A stretch of DNA of 33,162 nt, from assembly GCA_017622795.1 (NCBI GenBank), contig JAGAQI010000131.1, positions 1 through 33,162 on the forward strand. Direction: 5' to 3'. This document shows, in pieces, positions 14,992-23,424 of the stretch. Position 1 is the first letter of the stretch, and each line of letters starts with the position of its first letter. This DNA is from Lachnospiraceae bacterium (GTDB lineage: Bacteria; Bacillota; Clostridia; Lachnospirales; Lachnospiraceae). The translations under genes and the position numbers were made by a program. The notes under the pieces were generated by a model. It had not been told where the DNA came from. It saw nothing but the letters and a program-made list of their open reading frames with translations, and did no database searches.

Positions 14992-16758
14992 ATGGCAAAA
15001 CGTAATACCTATTTTCAGGATGAGGTAATTGAACGGAAAATTGATATTAAACAGCTGGGCAGAACCTTACGGTACGTGCTGCCGTATAAAAAGGTGTTTT
15101 TTCTTGTAGGTATTCTGATGTTTGTCTCTTCTCTGGTTGCCTTGATTCCGGCCCTGATTTTAAAGCATATTACGGATGTTGTAATTCCGAATAAGGATTA
15201 TGCCGCGCTGGCATATATGGTACTTAGCATGGTGCTTCTTGCTGTGGTGGAAATCAGTATCACCTTCGTACATTCCAGGCTGATGGGTAAAACAGGACAT
15301 TCCTTGATTGCGGAAATCAGACAGGATATCTTCTATAAATTGCAGGAATTGCCGTTTGATTATTTTGATAACCGTCCAAACGGTAAAATCGTGGTGCGTG
15401 TTACGGAATATGTAAACGGTCTGGCAAACTTCTTTACAAACTTTGTCATGATGTTTGTTATTTATATTATCAAAATTTTAGTTGTCACCGTGCTCATGCT
15501 CAGCTTAAGCCCGAAGCTTACGTTGATTGTATTTTGTACCGTGGTTCCGATGATGATTTGCGTATTTTGTTTGCGTTATACCATCCGGAAATTATTCGGA
15601 GCACACCGGGCAAAGGTGTCCAACCGTACTGCCTTCCTGGTGGAGTCCATTATGGGTGAGAAAATTGTTAAAAACTATAACCGGGCAGGAATAAATGAAG
15701 AAATTTATAGGGAAGTGCATGATACCAGTGTAAAGCAGTGGAGAAAAATCTATCTGCGAAATGAGTTAAATACACCGATTGTGGAATTTTTCTGGAATGC
15801 GGGAACTTTGTGCTTATACGCAGTTGCTCTTGGTATGCTTTTAAACGGTGACTCCATAATCAATGTAGGTCTGATGACGACGTTTACGGCATATATGTCC
15901 CAGTTTAGCGGTCCTCTTGCCATGATTGCTGCCATGATTCAGAACCTTGCCCAGGTAAGTTCCAATTTGGAGCAGGTGTTTGATACCATTGATTATCCGG
16001 TTTCCATTCATGATACGGAAGGCAGTACCGTACTGGAACATGTAGAAGGCAACATTGATTTTAACAATGTAACCTTTGCTTATGAAGAAGGCGTAAATAT
16101 CTTAGAAGGCTTTGATTTACACGTGAAGAAGGGGGAAACCATTGCCCTGGTTGGCCCAACCGGTGCAGGAAAAACCACGGTTATCAACATGCTCACCCGG
16201 TTTTATGATGTGCAGAAGGGTTCCGTTACCATTGACGGTAAGGATGTAAGAGAGGTTACTTTGGAATCTTTACGAAGAGAAGTAGGCGTACTTATGCAGG
16301 ATCCGTTTATTTTTAAGGGTACAGTTATGGAAAATATCCGATACGGCCGTCCGGATGCCACCGATGAAGAATGTATTGCAGCAGCAAAGGCAATTTATGC
16401 AGACCGTTGTATTGATAAATTAAAGGATGGCTATCAGCATGTGCTGGATGAACGCGGTGAAGGATTATCTGCGGGGGAAAAACAATTAATCAGTTTTGCC
16501 AGAATTATTTTGAAAAATCCGTCGGTGATTATTTTGGATGAAGCAACCAGCTCTATCGATACGGAAACAGAAAACCTGATTAAGCAGGCATTGGATGTTA
16601 TCATCAAAGAGAAGACAGCGTTTATTGTTGCGCATCGTCTTTCTACTATCCGTAATGCGGACCGAATCCTGTATATTTCCGACAAAGGCATTGCAGAACA
16701 GGGCACCCATGCGGAATTGATGGAGAAAAAAGGATTATATTATGCATTAAATGTCTAA
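14992..16758 (+). CDS. ABC exporter half-transporter, catalytic subunit
   Basis: A 588-residue partner of the preceding subunit. Six membrane helices (about 35-320) carry the YFDNRPNGKIVVRVTEYVN coupling segment and are followed by an ATPase domain with Walker A GPTGAGKT, Walker B VIILDEATSSID with an intact catalytic Glu, and H-loop AHRLST. The signature reads LSAGEKQL instead of LSGGQ. With the degenerate partner this gives the standard asymmetric heterodimer, with one competent and one degenerate nucleotide site. Its ATG abuts the upstream stop and a GGGGTGA binding site lies within that gene, so the two are translationally coupled. No clear terminator follows. Confidence 0.9.
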   Translation: MAKRNTYFQDEVIERKIDIKQLGRTLRYVLPYKKVFFLVGILMFVSSLVALIPALILKHITDVVIPNKDYAALAYMVLSMVLLAVVEISITFVHSRLMGKTGHSLIAEIRQDIFYKLQELPFDYFDNRPNGKIVVRVTEYVNGLANFFTNFVMMFVIYIIKILVVTVLMLSLSPKLTLIVFCTVVPMMICVFCLRYTIRKLFGAHRAKVSNRTAFLVESIMGEKIVKNYNRAGINEEIYREVHDTSVKQWRKIYLRNELNTPIVEFFWNAGTLCLYAVALGMLLNGDSIINVGLMTTFTAYMSQFSGPLAMIAAMIQNLAQVSSNLEQVFDTIDYPVSIHDTEGSTVLEHVEGNIDFNNVTFAYEEGVNILEGFDLHVKKGETIALVGPTGAGKTTVINMLTRFYDVQKGSVTIDGKDVREVTLESLRREVGVLMQDPFIFKGTVMENIRYGRPDATDEECIAAAKAIYADRCIDKLKDGYQHVLDERGEGLSAGEKQLISFARIILKNPSVIILDEATSSIDTETENLIKQALDVIIKEKTAFIVAHRLSTIRNADRILYISDKGIAEQGTHAELMEKKGLYYALNV

Positions 16759-16815
16759 TTTGCGCATTTTATGTAAATTTACTTTCGTTTTTGGCTAGGC
16801 AAAACATATTTTTTG

Positions 16816-16824
16816 TGGTATACT
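16816..16824 (+). promoter_or_regulatory. Extended -10 promoter element before the chemoreceptor gene
   Basis: TGG followed by TATACT (16819-16824) gives an extended -10 about 40 bases before the ATG. No good -35 is spaced correctly, and I see no sigma-28-type motility promoter. Confidence 0.4.
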
Positions 16825-16863
16825 TAAAATAATACTTAAGCAAAAGCTTACAAGGGGGATACT

Positions 16864-18882
16864 ATGGCATTTAATATGTTAAAAGAAAAGAAGGAAAAGG
16901 CTCCAAAAGTTAAAAAATTTAAAGCTCCGAAGGAGAAAAAGGAAAAAGAATTAAAACTTCCGAAAGAGAAAAAAGTAAAAGAGCCAAAGAGTAAAAAAGA
17001 AAAGCTCCCTAAGGCAGAGAAGCCGGTGAAAGAGAAAAAGACCGGTGAAACCGGACTGCCTAAGTTTAAACTGACTAAAATCAAGCTTCCAAAGGTTACG
17101 TTGCCTGTTAAAAAAAGTGAAAAAATTAAAATACCGGTATTCCGTACAGCAAAGAAGAAGCCGATTCAGGAAAATAAAAAGAGGGTTCTTACACTTTCCG
17201 TACGTCTGTTATTGCTGTGCCTTCTTCCGATGGCATTGGCATGTCTGCTGATAACCGTATTAAGTGCCACCCGTTTACGTGCCGGTATTGAAGATGAAAT
17301 CGAAAAATCCTTAAAAATTGTTACAGCCAGTGTAAATGAAACATATACTACCCTTTATGAGGGTGACTATGTAGTAGATTTAACCGGAAGAGTTACCAAG
17401 GGTGGTGTACAAATTACCGCAGATAACCGTCTGATTGACAGTATTAAAGAAAAGACAGGCCTGGAAGTATCTTTTCTGTTTGGTAACTCCCGTACCATTA
17501 CCACTGTCCGTAATCCAAACGGCGCAAGAGCAAACGGTATCGGCATTCCAAAGGAGAATTACAGCAGAATAGAATCCGGAGAAGAATTTTTCGTAAGTGA
17601 TTATTCGGTTGCCGGAAATCTGTTTTATGCATATTATCAGCCATTAATCAACTCTGACGGAACCGTTGTAGGTGCAATCGAAGCTGCAGTAGAATCTTCC
17701 AGCGTAAACAAAACCATCAACTCACAAATTTGGGTCATTGTTGCATTCTCTGCCTTGTTCGTAGCAATTGCTGCTGTGGCAGTGGTACTCTTATCTAAGA
17801 GTCTGGTAAATGGTTTAACTGCAATCAGAAAATTCTTACATAAAATTGCAAACGGTGATTTGGGTGTTCAACCAGATGATGTATGGCAAAACCGTGACGA
17901 CGAACTGGGTGACATCTACCGTATGGCAACCAGATTACAAAACACATTACGTCAGATTGTAAATGAAATTAAGACGTCTGCATCCAGATTGAATGATTCT
18001 GCCGACCAGTTAACCGGTATGGCACAAAACACCAACTCTGTGGTAGAAGATGTTATTCAGGCAGTAGGTGAAATTTCCCAGGGTGCGAAGCAGCAGGCGG
18101 AAGACACCGCAGAAACCAACGACAGCATTATCCGTATGGGTAAGCAGATTGAAGTAATTGTAGAAGAAGTAGTAAACTTAAATAAAAATGCCGCTAAAAT
18201 GGCAGAAGAGGAAGAAGAGTCCGAGCGTATCATCAATGAGTTAAATGCTTCCAATAACGAAACGAAGGAAGCGGTAATGCAGGTAGCAGAACAGATTACC
18301 CTGATGAGCGAGTCCATCCGTGATATTACGACAGCCTTAGATATGATTCGTAACGTGGCGGATGAAACGACGCTGCTTGCATTGAACGCCAGCATTGAAG
18401 CAGCCCGTGTTGGTGAAGCCGGTCGTGGCTTTGCGGTTGTGGCACAGCAGATTAACAAGCTGGCGGAACAGTCCAATTCTTCCATCGGAAAAATTGAAAA
18501 GGTTATTGAAGGTGTTGTATCTACCTCTGAAAAAATGGTTCTTATTATGGGTGATGTTAAGAACAAGATGGATCAGCAACAGGAAAAACTGGACGAAACC
18601 ATGCAAAAATCTGTTGCGGTTGCAGGTGAGGTAGAGCACTCCAAACAGAAGATTGAAAATATCCGTGGTAACGTAGATAACTTAAATGAATTCGGCAATA
18701 CCATCGGAAGTGCAGTAAGTAATCTTGCGGCAGTTTCTTACGAAAATGCCGCTTCGGCAGATAGTACTAAGGATTCGGCAGACGCCATGAGTATCACTAT
18801 GGGTGAATTACAGTCTGCTTCCGAAAAGTTAGTAGAGCTTTCTAAGGAATTGGAACAGTCCTTAGGTCTGTTTAAATTGTAA
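16864..18882 (+). CDS. Methyl-accepting chemotaxis protein with Lys/Pro-rich N-terminal extension
   Basis: A 672-residue chemoreceptor. Residues 1-107 are a highly basic, repetitive segment built from KEKK, KxPK and KLPK units, before the first membrane helix (about 113-135). An extracytoplasmic single-Cache-like sensor follows (about 140-287), then a second helix (289-311), a HAMP domain (312-370) and a long signalling coiled coil. The conserved tip reads [25 protein letters not shown] and would contact CheA/CheW; methylation sites should lie in the flanking helices. GGGGGAT precedes the ATG. No other chemotaxis gene is in the window, so it is an orphan receptor gene. The ligand is unknown. 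Confidence 0.9.
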   Translation: MAFNMLKEKKEKAPKVKKFKAPKEKKEKELKLPKEKKVKEPKSKKEKLPKAEKPVKEKKTGETGLPKFKLTKIKLPKVTLPVKKSEKIKIPVFRTAKKKPIQENKKRVLTLSVRLLLLCLLPMALACLLITVLSATRLRAGIEDEIEKSLKIVTASVNETYTTLYEGDYVVDLTGRVTKGGVQITADNRLIDSIKEKTGLEVSFLFGNSRTITTVRNPNGARANGIGIPKENYSRIESGEEFFVSDYSVAGNLFYAYYQPLINSDGTVVGAIEAAVESSSVNKTINSQIWVIVAFSALFVAIAAVAVVLLSKSLVNGLTAIRKFLHKIANGDLGVQPDDVWQNRDDELGDIYRMATRLQNTLRQIVNEIKTSASRLNDSADQLTGMAQNTNSVVEDVIQAVGEISQGAKQQAEDTAETNDSIIRMGKQIEVIVEEVVNLNKNAAKMAEEEEESERIINELNASNNETKEAVMQVAEQITLMSESIRDITTALDMIRNVADETTLLALNASIEAARVGEAGRGFAVVAQQINKLAEQSNSSIGKIEKVIEGVVSTSEKMVLIMGDVKNKMDQQQEKLDETMQKSVAVAGEVEHSKQKIENIRGNVDNLNEFGNTIGSAVSNLAAVSYENAASADSTKDSADAMSITMGELQSASEKLVELSKELEQSLGLFKL

Positions 18883-18923
18883 ATGTATAAACTATATAGA
18901 CAGGGCTTTAAGGAGCAGGAACA

Positions 18924-20105
18924 ATGGTAGAATTACTGGCAAGGTATTTTGTAAAGGCTAAGAATACGGAATCTTTAGAAACACGGCAGGCGTACGGTGT
19001 GCTGTGCGGTTCTGTCGGTATTTTCTTCAATGTGCTTTTGGCAATAGGAAAATTCGTAGCAGGCTTATTATCCGGGTCCATCGCTATTATGGCAGATGCA
19101 GCAAATAATTTATCGGATGCGGGTTCTTCCCTAATTGTTTTGTTCGGTTTCAAACTGGCAGGACAAAAGCCTGACCCAGACCATCCCTTTGGACACGGAC
19201 GTGTGGAATACATCTCCGGGTTATTGGTGTCGGTACTTATTATTTATATGGCATTTGAGTTACTAAAATCTTCGGTAAATGCCATTATTCATCCGGGAGA
19301 AATCAGTTTTGAACCGGTTATTTTAGTTATTTTGCTGGTTTCCATTCTGGTGAAGTTTTATATGTTTTGTTACAACAGAAAATTTGGTAAGAGAATCCGC
19401 AGTGAAGCAATGTTAGCTACCTCTATGGATTCCTTAAGTGATATGGGTGCCACTACGGTGGTGCTCATTTCCATGCTGGTGTCTCATTATACCAGTATCC
19501 AGATTGATGGTGTTTGCGGTGTGCTGGTAGCGTTATTGATATTCTACGCAGGATTTAATTCTGCCAAGGAAACCATTAATCCGTTGCTGGGGCAACCACC
19601 GGAGCCGGAGTTTGTGCAGCGTATTGAAGATATTGTGAATGAGGAAGAGGAAATCATAGGTATTCACGATTTAATTGTACATAACTACGGACCGGGCAGG
19701 GTGATGATTTCCCTTCATGCGGAAGTTCCTGCGGATGGTGATATTTTAGCGTTGCATGACATGATTGATAATGTGGAGCATCGTTTAAAAAGCGAACTGC
19801 ACTGTGCAGCGGTAATTCATATGGATCCGGTCAGCACAAAAGATGAGCAGACGTTGGAACTGAAAAAAGTTGTTACCGGTATTGTGAAAGAGGTTGACGA
19901 GGTGTTATCCATTCACGATTTCCGGGTAGTAGCAGGACCAACCCATACCAATTTAATTTTTGACATGGTTGTTCCGTTTGATTTCCCGATATCCGATGTG
20001 GATTTGGCAGATCAGATACAAAATAAAATCTGGAAATATAATCCGGTTTATTTTGCCGTGATTGAGATTGATAAAGATTATACTAAAGTAAAAGAAAAGA
20101 AATGA
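18924..20105 (+). CDS. Cation diffusion facilitator exporter, probably Mn-type
   Basis: A 393-residue metal/proton antiporter: six membrane helices (about 25-220), then two soluble C-terminal domains of about 80 residues each, longer than the single domain of YiiP. The transport-site residues read NNLSD in helix 2 and DSLSD in helix 5. The His usual in zinc transporters is replaced by Asn/Asp, which fits Mn exporters such as MntE or MneP. GHGRVEYISG is the conserved loop after helix 2. The metal preference is an inference from these residues. AAGGAG precedes the ATG. pduL follows after ten bases, so the two are probably co-transcribed. Confidence 0.85.
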   Translation: MVELLARYFVKAKNTESLETRQAYGVLCGSVGIFFNVLLAIGKFVAGLLSGSIAIMADAANNLSDAGSSLIVLFGFKLAGQKPDPDHPFGHGRVEYISGLLVSVLIIYMAFELLKSSVNAIIHPGEISFEPVILVILLVSILVKFYMFCYNRKFGKRIRSEAMLATSMDSLSDMGATTVVLISMLVSHYTSIQIDGVCGVLVALLIFYAGFNSAKETINPLLGQPPEPEFVQRIEDIVNEEEEIIGIHDLIVHNYGPGRVMISLHAEVPADGDILALHDMIDNVEHRLKSELHCAAVIHMDPVSTKDEQTLELKKVVTGIVKEVDEVLSIHDFRVVAGPTHTNLIFDMVVPFDFPISDVDLADQIQNKIWKYNPVYFAVIEIDKDYTKVKEKK

Positions 20106-20115
20106 GGAAAAAGAC

Positions 20116-20760
20116 ATGCCGCCAAGAATACCGATTGAAACATCGGCAAGACACATTCATATTACAAAAGAAGATTTTGAAGCACTGTTCGGTGAAGGAC
20201 GGGAATTAACTTTCGTAAAGGAGTTAAGCCAGCCCGGTCAGTATGTGGCAGCAGAAAAACTGGCAGTAGTAGGTCCCCGGGGGGAATTTGAAAAGGTATC
20301 CATATTAGGTCCGTTCCGTAAAGAAACCCAGGTAGAGGTTTCCGTAACCGATACAAGAAAGCTTGGCATTCCGAGTGTCATCCGCCAATCCGGTGACATT
20401 GAAGGAACTCCGGGATGCATTTTACGGGCAGGAGATAAGGAAATCACTTTGGATAAGGGTGTTATTGTCGCAAAACGCCATATTCATATGCGTCCGGTGG
20501 ATGCCTTGCAGTATAATGTCCGGGATAATGAAAATGTTTTTGTCATTACCAAAAGCTATGAAAGAAACTTAATTTATGCGGATGTAGTAGTCCGTGTCAG
20601 CCCGTCATTCCGGTTGGCAATGCATGTGGATACCGATGAAGCCAATGCTTTTGCCGGGGATGCAGACCCATACGGAGTAATCGTAAAAATTTTCGATACG
20701 GAAACCTATTCCGTAGATAAATGGATGGATGAGGTATTACGCGGAATTAACCGAATATAG
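20116..20760 (+). CDS. pduL: Phosphate propanoyltransferase/phosphotransacylase, PduL type
   Basis: A 214-residue enzyme that exchanges CoA and phosphate on short acyl groups (acetyl or propanoyl). It has two PduL beta-barrel repeats: the first opens with ETSARHIHIT (about 9-18) and the second with VIVAKRHIHMRP (about 116-127), supplying the zinc-binding histidines; HVDTDEANA near residue 172 gives further ligands. No microcompartment genes are nearby and I see no clear encapsulation peptide, so it probably acts free in the cytosol as a phosphotransacetylase-like enzyme. The start has GAGGAAAAAG about eight bases upstream. It sits behind the CDF gene and ends at a strong terminator. Confidence 0.85.
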   Translation: MPPRIPIETSARHIHITKEDFEALFGEGRELTFVKELSQPGQYVAAEKLAVVGPRGEFEKVSILGPFRKETQVEVSVTDTRKLGIPSVIRQSGDIEGTPGCILRAGDKEITLDKGVIVAKRHIHMRPVDALQYNVRDNENVFVITKSYERNLIYADVVVRVSPSFRLAMHVDTDEANAFAGDADPYGVIVKIFDTETYSVDKWMDEVLRGINRI

Positions 20761-20769
20761 AATAGTTAG

Positions 20770-20796
20770 AAGCATCGCTTTGGCGGTGCTTTTTTT
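20770..20796 (+). terminator. Intrinsic terminator after pduL
   Basis: AAGCATCGC (20770-20778) pairs with GCGGTGCTT (20783-20791) with one wobble around TTTG, followed by a run of T. Confidence 0.9.
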
Positions 20797-20856
20797 CTGC
20801 CCAAAGGTGTGCATAGATATTCCCGGATTTGGAAAAAGTAACTGCAGGAGGGAAAA

Positions 20857-21486
20857 ATGAAACGGTTTTTGTATGTACTTGCAGCAGCACTTTTATTAAT
20901 AATTTTAGTTTCGGTTCCAAACTATTGGACGGTGTTTCAAAGTGATAAGAGCCAATATAAAACGGAGACTTTTTATTATGTAATCAAAGAAGAATACGAG
21001 GAGAACCGGCACGGACAAAGAGTGTACCATCCAAAATTTACGGACATACAGGACGGGGATATTTTAGTGACAGATTCCACGTATTGCCTTTGCTTTAGGC
21101 ATGGTCATGCAGCCATTGTAACAGATGCGGAAAAAGGAATTACACTGGAAGCATTTGGAATCGGTACGGAGTCGGAATATTCAGAACTGCGAGAATGGCA
21201 AAGGTATCCCCATGTGCTGGTTTTAAGGTTAAAGGCCCCGGAAAAAACCAGAAGGAGAGTGGCGGAGTACGCAAAAAAGCATCTGGTAAATGTATCATAC
21301 ATGCTAAGTCCTGGGGTGATAGACGATAAGGATATGGACGGAGAATATTGGGGAACCCAGTGTGCGCATTTGGTATGGGCTGCTTTTCGGGCGTGCGGGT
21401 ATGATATTGACGGAAACGGAGGATGGCTGGTGATACCGGAGGATTTTACGAAATCGGAGATGCTATTTGCGGTTCCGCAGGAATAA
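20857..21486 (+). CDS. YiiX/YebB-like permuted NlpC/P60 (papain-fold) hydrolase, membrane-anchored
   Basis: A 209-residue protein with an N-terminal membrane anchor or signal (about 4-24) and an extracytoplasmic domain. The order DGDILVTDS, then RHGHAAIV (His) and later GTQCAHLVWAAF (Cys) matches the circularly permuted NlpC/P60 superfamily, in which the Cys follows the His. Relatives are amidases or cysteine peptidases acting on cell-wall or lipid substrates; this protein's substrate is unknown. GGAGGG precedes the ATG. It starts a new unit after the pduL terminator, and no clear terminator separates it from the transporter gene 63 bases on. Confidence 0.7.
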   Translation: MKRFLYVLAAALLLIILVSVPNYWTVFQSDKSQYKTETFYYVIKEEYEENRHGQRVYHPKFTDIQDGDILVTDSTYCLCFRHGHAAIVTDAEKGITLEAFGIGTESEYSELREWQRYPHVLVLRLKAPEKTRRRVAEYAKKHLVNVSYMLSPGVIDDKDMDGEYWGTQCAHLVWAAFRACGYDIDGNGGWLVIPEDFTKSEMLFAVPQE

Positions 21487-21549
21487 AACGGGAGAAAGGA
21501 AGAAATACTAGGCAAAAAGAATTGTTCGGAAAGTGAGGAAATAAACTTT

Positions 21550-21984
21550 ATGCTTGGTATGTTATTGTCTATTTTATCCGGTGCTCTGATGAGTATACAA
21601 GGTGTGTTTAACACCGGTGTAACAAAGCAGAGCAGTATCTGGGTAGCGTCCGGATTTGTACAGTTTTCAGCACTGTTAGTGTGTGTAGCAGCCTGGTTTT
21701 TTACCGGTCGGCAGGGAACAGTAACTTCCCTGTTTGCGATTGATAATAAATATATGCTATTAGGCGGTGCTATGGGTGCTTTTATTACGTACACGGTAAT
21801 CAAGGGTGTAGAAATTTTGGGACCGGCAAAGGCGAATATGTTCATTATTGTTACACAGCTTCTGGTGGCCTATCTGATTGAACTGTTCGGGCTGTTTGGC
21901 ACACAGAAAGCCACTTTTGATGTGAGCAAGCTAATTGGTATGCTGCTTTTAATCGCCGGTGTGATTGTATTTAAGTGGAAATAG
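21550..21984 (+). CDS. Small DMT-superfamily transporter (YdcZ/DUF606-like)
   Basis: A 144-residue protein with five hydrophobic segments and almost no soluble part. The N-terminal SGALMSIQGVFNTGVTKQSS motif and the GGAMGAFITYTVIKGVEILGPAKAN block are characteristic of YdcZ/DUF606 half-length members of the drug/metabolite transporter superfamily, which work as dimers. The substrate is unknown. GAGGAAA lies about nine bases before the first ATG; an alternative ATG three codons later is possible. Confidence 0.75.
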   Translation: MLGMLLSILSGALMSIQGVFNTGVTKQSSIWVASGFVQFSALLVCVAAWFFTGRQGTVTSLFAIDNKYMLLGGAMGAFITYTVIKGVEILGPAKANMFIIVTQLLVAYLIELFGLFGTQKATFDVSKLIGMLLLIAGVIVFKWK

Positions 21985-21995
21985 AAAAGTAATTC

Positions 21996-22024
21996 TTGCA
22001 CTTAAGAGTATTTTTGGGTACAAT
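21996..22024 (+). promoter_or_regulatory. Promoter of the comEA operon
   Basis: TTGCAC (21996-22001), 17 bases and TACAAT (22019-22024). The transcript would begin near 22031, about 43 nt before the comEA start. Confidence 0.7.
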
Positions 22025-22050
22025 GAAACTGAGCGGCCGGAAATGAGGGA

Positions 22051-22067
22051 CTCCTGAATAAAGGAGG
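22051..22067 (+). promoter_or_regulatory. Hairpin covering the comEA ribosome binding site
   Basis: CTCCT (22051-22055) can pair with AGGAG (22062-22066) around a 6-nt loop, hiding most of the AGGAGG that precedes the TTG start of comEA. The stem is only five pairs. Confidence 0.35.
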
Positions 22068-22073
22068 AACCAA

Positions 22074-22718
22074 TTGAATCGGAAAACAAAAAAATATGTA
22101 AAAGCAGCACTGGTCCTTATGTTTTTTCTGGGAGCCGGTGTCTGGTATTTTTTCTTTGAAAAAAGTAGTTTGGAAAAACAGAAAACTGACACAGAACTGA
22201 CCAGTATTTTGATTACAGTAGAGCCGGAACCTACATCCGGTGAGCACTTTGGAAAAGAGGCAACGGGGGAGGTAGTGGTGTATGTGTGTGGTGCAGTGAA
22301 TGCACCGGGAGTATATACACTGCCGGATAACAGCCGGTTGTACGAAGCGGTTACCATGGCAGGTGGGTTTTCGTCGGAAGCTGACCCTGCATATCATAAC
22401 TTAGCCAGAAGCATTACTGACGGAGAGCGGATTTATATTTTAAGTGTGGCAGAAACAAAAGAGTTGTCTGCCGAACTTAAGGTATCCGGAGAAGAAGGCG
22501 CAGGACAGGCGTTTTCTCAAAACGGAATTTTGAATTTAAACACTGCAACTGCAGAACAGTTAATGGATCTTCCGGGAATCGGAGAAGCCAAGGCAACCGC
22601 AATTTTATCGTACCGTGCAAAAATCGGGCAATTTACCGACATTGAAGAGATTATGAATGTCAGCGGCATCGGTGAAGCTATGTTTGAAAAAATCAAAGAT
22701 AAAATTACTGTGAAATAG
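22074..22718 (+). CDS. comEA: ComEA-like DNA-binding competence protein (SLBB plus helix-hairpin-helix)
   Basis: A 214-residue protein. An N-terminal membrane anchor (about 9-27) is followed by an extracytoplasmic SLBB domain (VVVYVCGAVNAPGVYTLPDNSRLYEAV, about 67-93). The C-terminus has two helix-hairpin-helix motifs, ILNLNTATAEQLMDLPGIGEAKA and FTDIEEIMNVSGIGEAMFEKI. ComEA binds incoming double-stranded DNA at the membrane for the ComEC channel. The start is TTG, with AGGAGG six bases upstream. Unusually, comEC is not the next gene: a two-component system and a GerMN lipoprotein lie between them in the same direction. Confidence 0.88.
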   Translation: MNRKTKKYVKAALVLMFFLGAGVWYFFFEKSSLEKQKTDTELTSILITVEPEPTSGEHFGKEATGEVVVYVCGAVNAPGVYTLPDNSRLYEAVTMAGGFSSEADPAYHNLARSITDGERIYILSVAETKELSAELKVSGEEGAGQAFSQNGILNLNTATAEQLMDLPGIGEAKATAILSYRAKIGQFTDIEEIMNVSGIGEAMFEKIKDKITVK

Positions 22719-22743
22719 GAACAAGAAAGGAGCATTTAACAGT

Positions 22744-23424
22744 ATGGCAAAGAAAGTACTTGTAGTAGATGATGAAAAGTTAATCGTAAAGGGAATACGA
22801 TTCAGCCTGGAACAGGAAGGCATGCAGGTGGACTGCGCTTATGATGGTCAGGAAGCATTGGATATGATTAAAGAAAATACCTATGATGTTATTCTGTTAG
22901 ACGTAATGCTCCCAATATTTACCGGATATGAGGTATGTCAGCAGGTAAGGGAATTTTCCGATGTGCCGATTATCATGGTAACAGCAAAAGATGATGATAT
23001 GGACAAAATCCTTGGCCTGGAATACGGCGCAGATGATTATATTACAAAGCCATTCAATATTCTGGAAGTAAAGGCCCGTATTAAAGCCATTATGCGTCGC
23101 AGCAGCAAGAAAGAGGAGGAAGTAAAGGAAGCTACCTATGGCGATTTGACCATCGACTGCAGCAGCCGTCGTGTATATATTGACGGGCAGGAAGTTAATT
23201 TAACAGCAAAAGAGTTTGATGTGCTGGAGCTTTTGGTATTCCATCCGAATAAAGTGTATGACAGAGATTCCCTGCTGGATATTGTTTGGGGAAAAGATTA
23301 TCCGGGAGATGCCAGAACGGTGGATGTACATATCCGTCGTTTGCGTGAAAAGATAGAAAAGAATCCAAGTGAGCCAATGTATGTACATACGAAATGGGGA
23401 GTGGGGTATTATTTTGAGCATTAA
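22744..23424 (+). CDS. OmpR/PhoB-type response regulator (WalR-like)
   Basis: A 226-residue regulator: a receiver domain (about 1-120) with the acidic pair DD (VVDDEK), the phospho-acceptor Asp in ILLDVMLP, the VTAK Thr/Ala and the KPF Lys, then a winged-helix DNA-binding domain (about 130-226, with DVLELLVFHPNKVYDRDSLLDIVWG and RTVDVHIRRLREKI). Composition is close to WalR/PhoP regulators of cell-envelope control. AAAGGAG lies 11 bases before the ATG, a little far. The histidine kinase start overlaps its last codons, so the pair is coupled. Confidence 0.9.
   Translation: MAKKVLVVDDEKLIVKGIRFSLEQEGMQVDCAYDGQEALDMIKENTYDVILLDVMLPIFTGYEVCQQVREFSDVPIIMVTAKDDDMDKILGLEYGADDYITKPFNILEVKARIKAIMRRSSKKEEEVKEATYGDLTIDCSSRRVYIDGQEVNLTAKEFDVLELLVFHPNKVYDRDSLLDIVWGKDYPGDARTVDVHIRRLREKIEKNPSEPMYVHTKWGVGYYFEH

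Noticed and set aside
23369-23413. Longer start of the histidine kinase inside the regulator gene
   Set aside because: The upstream codons overlap the conserved C-terminus of the response regulator and no ribosome binding site precedes them.
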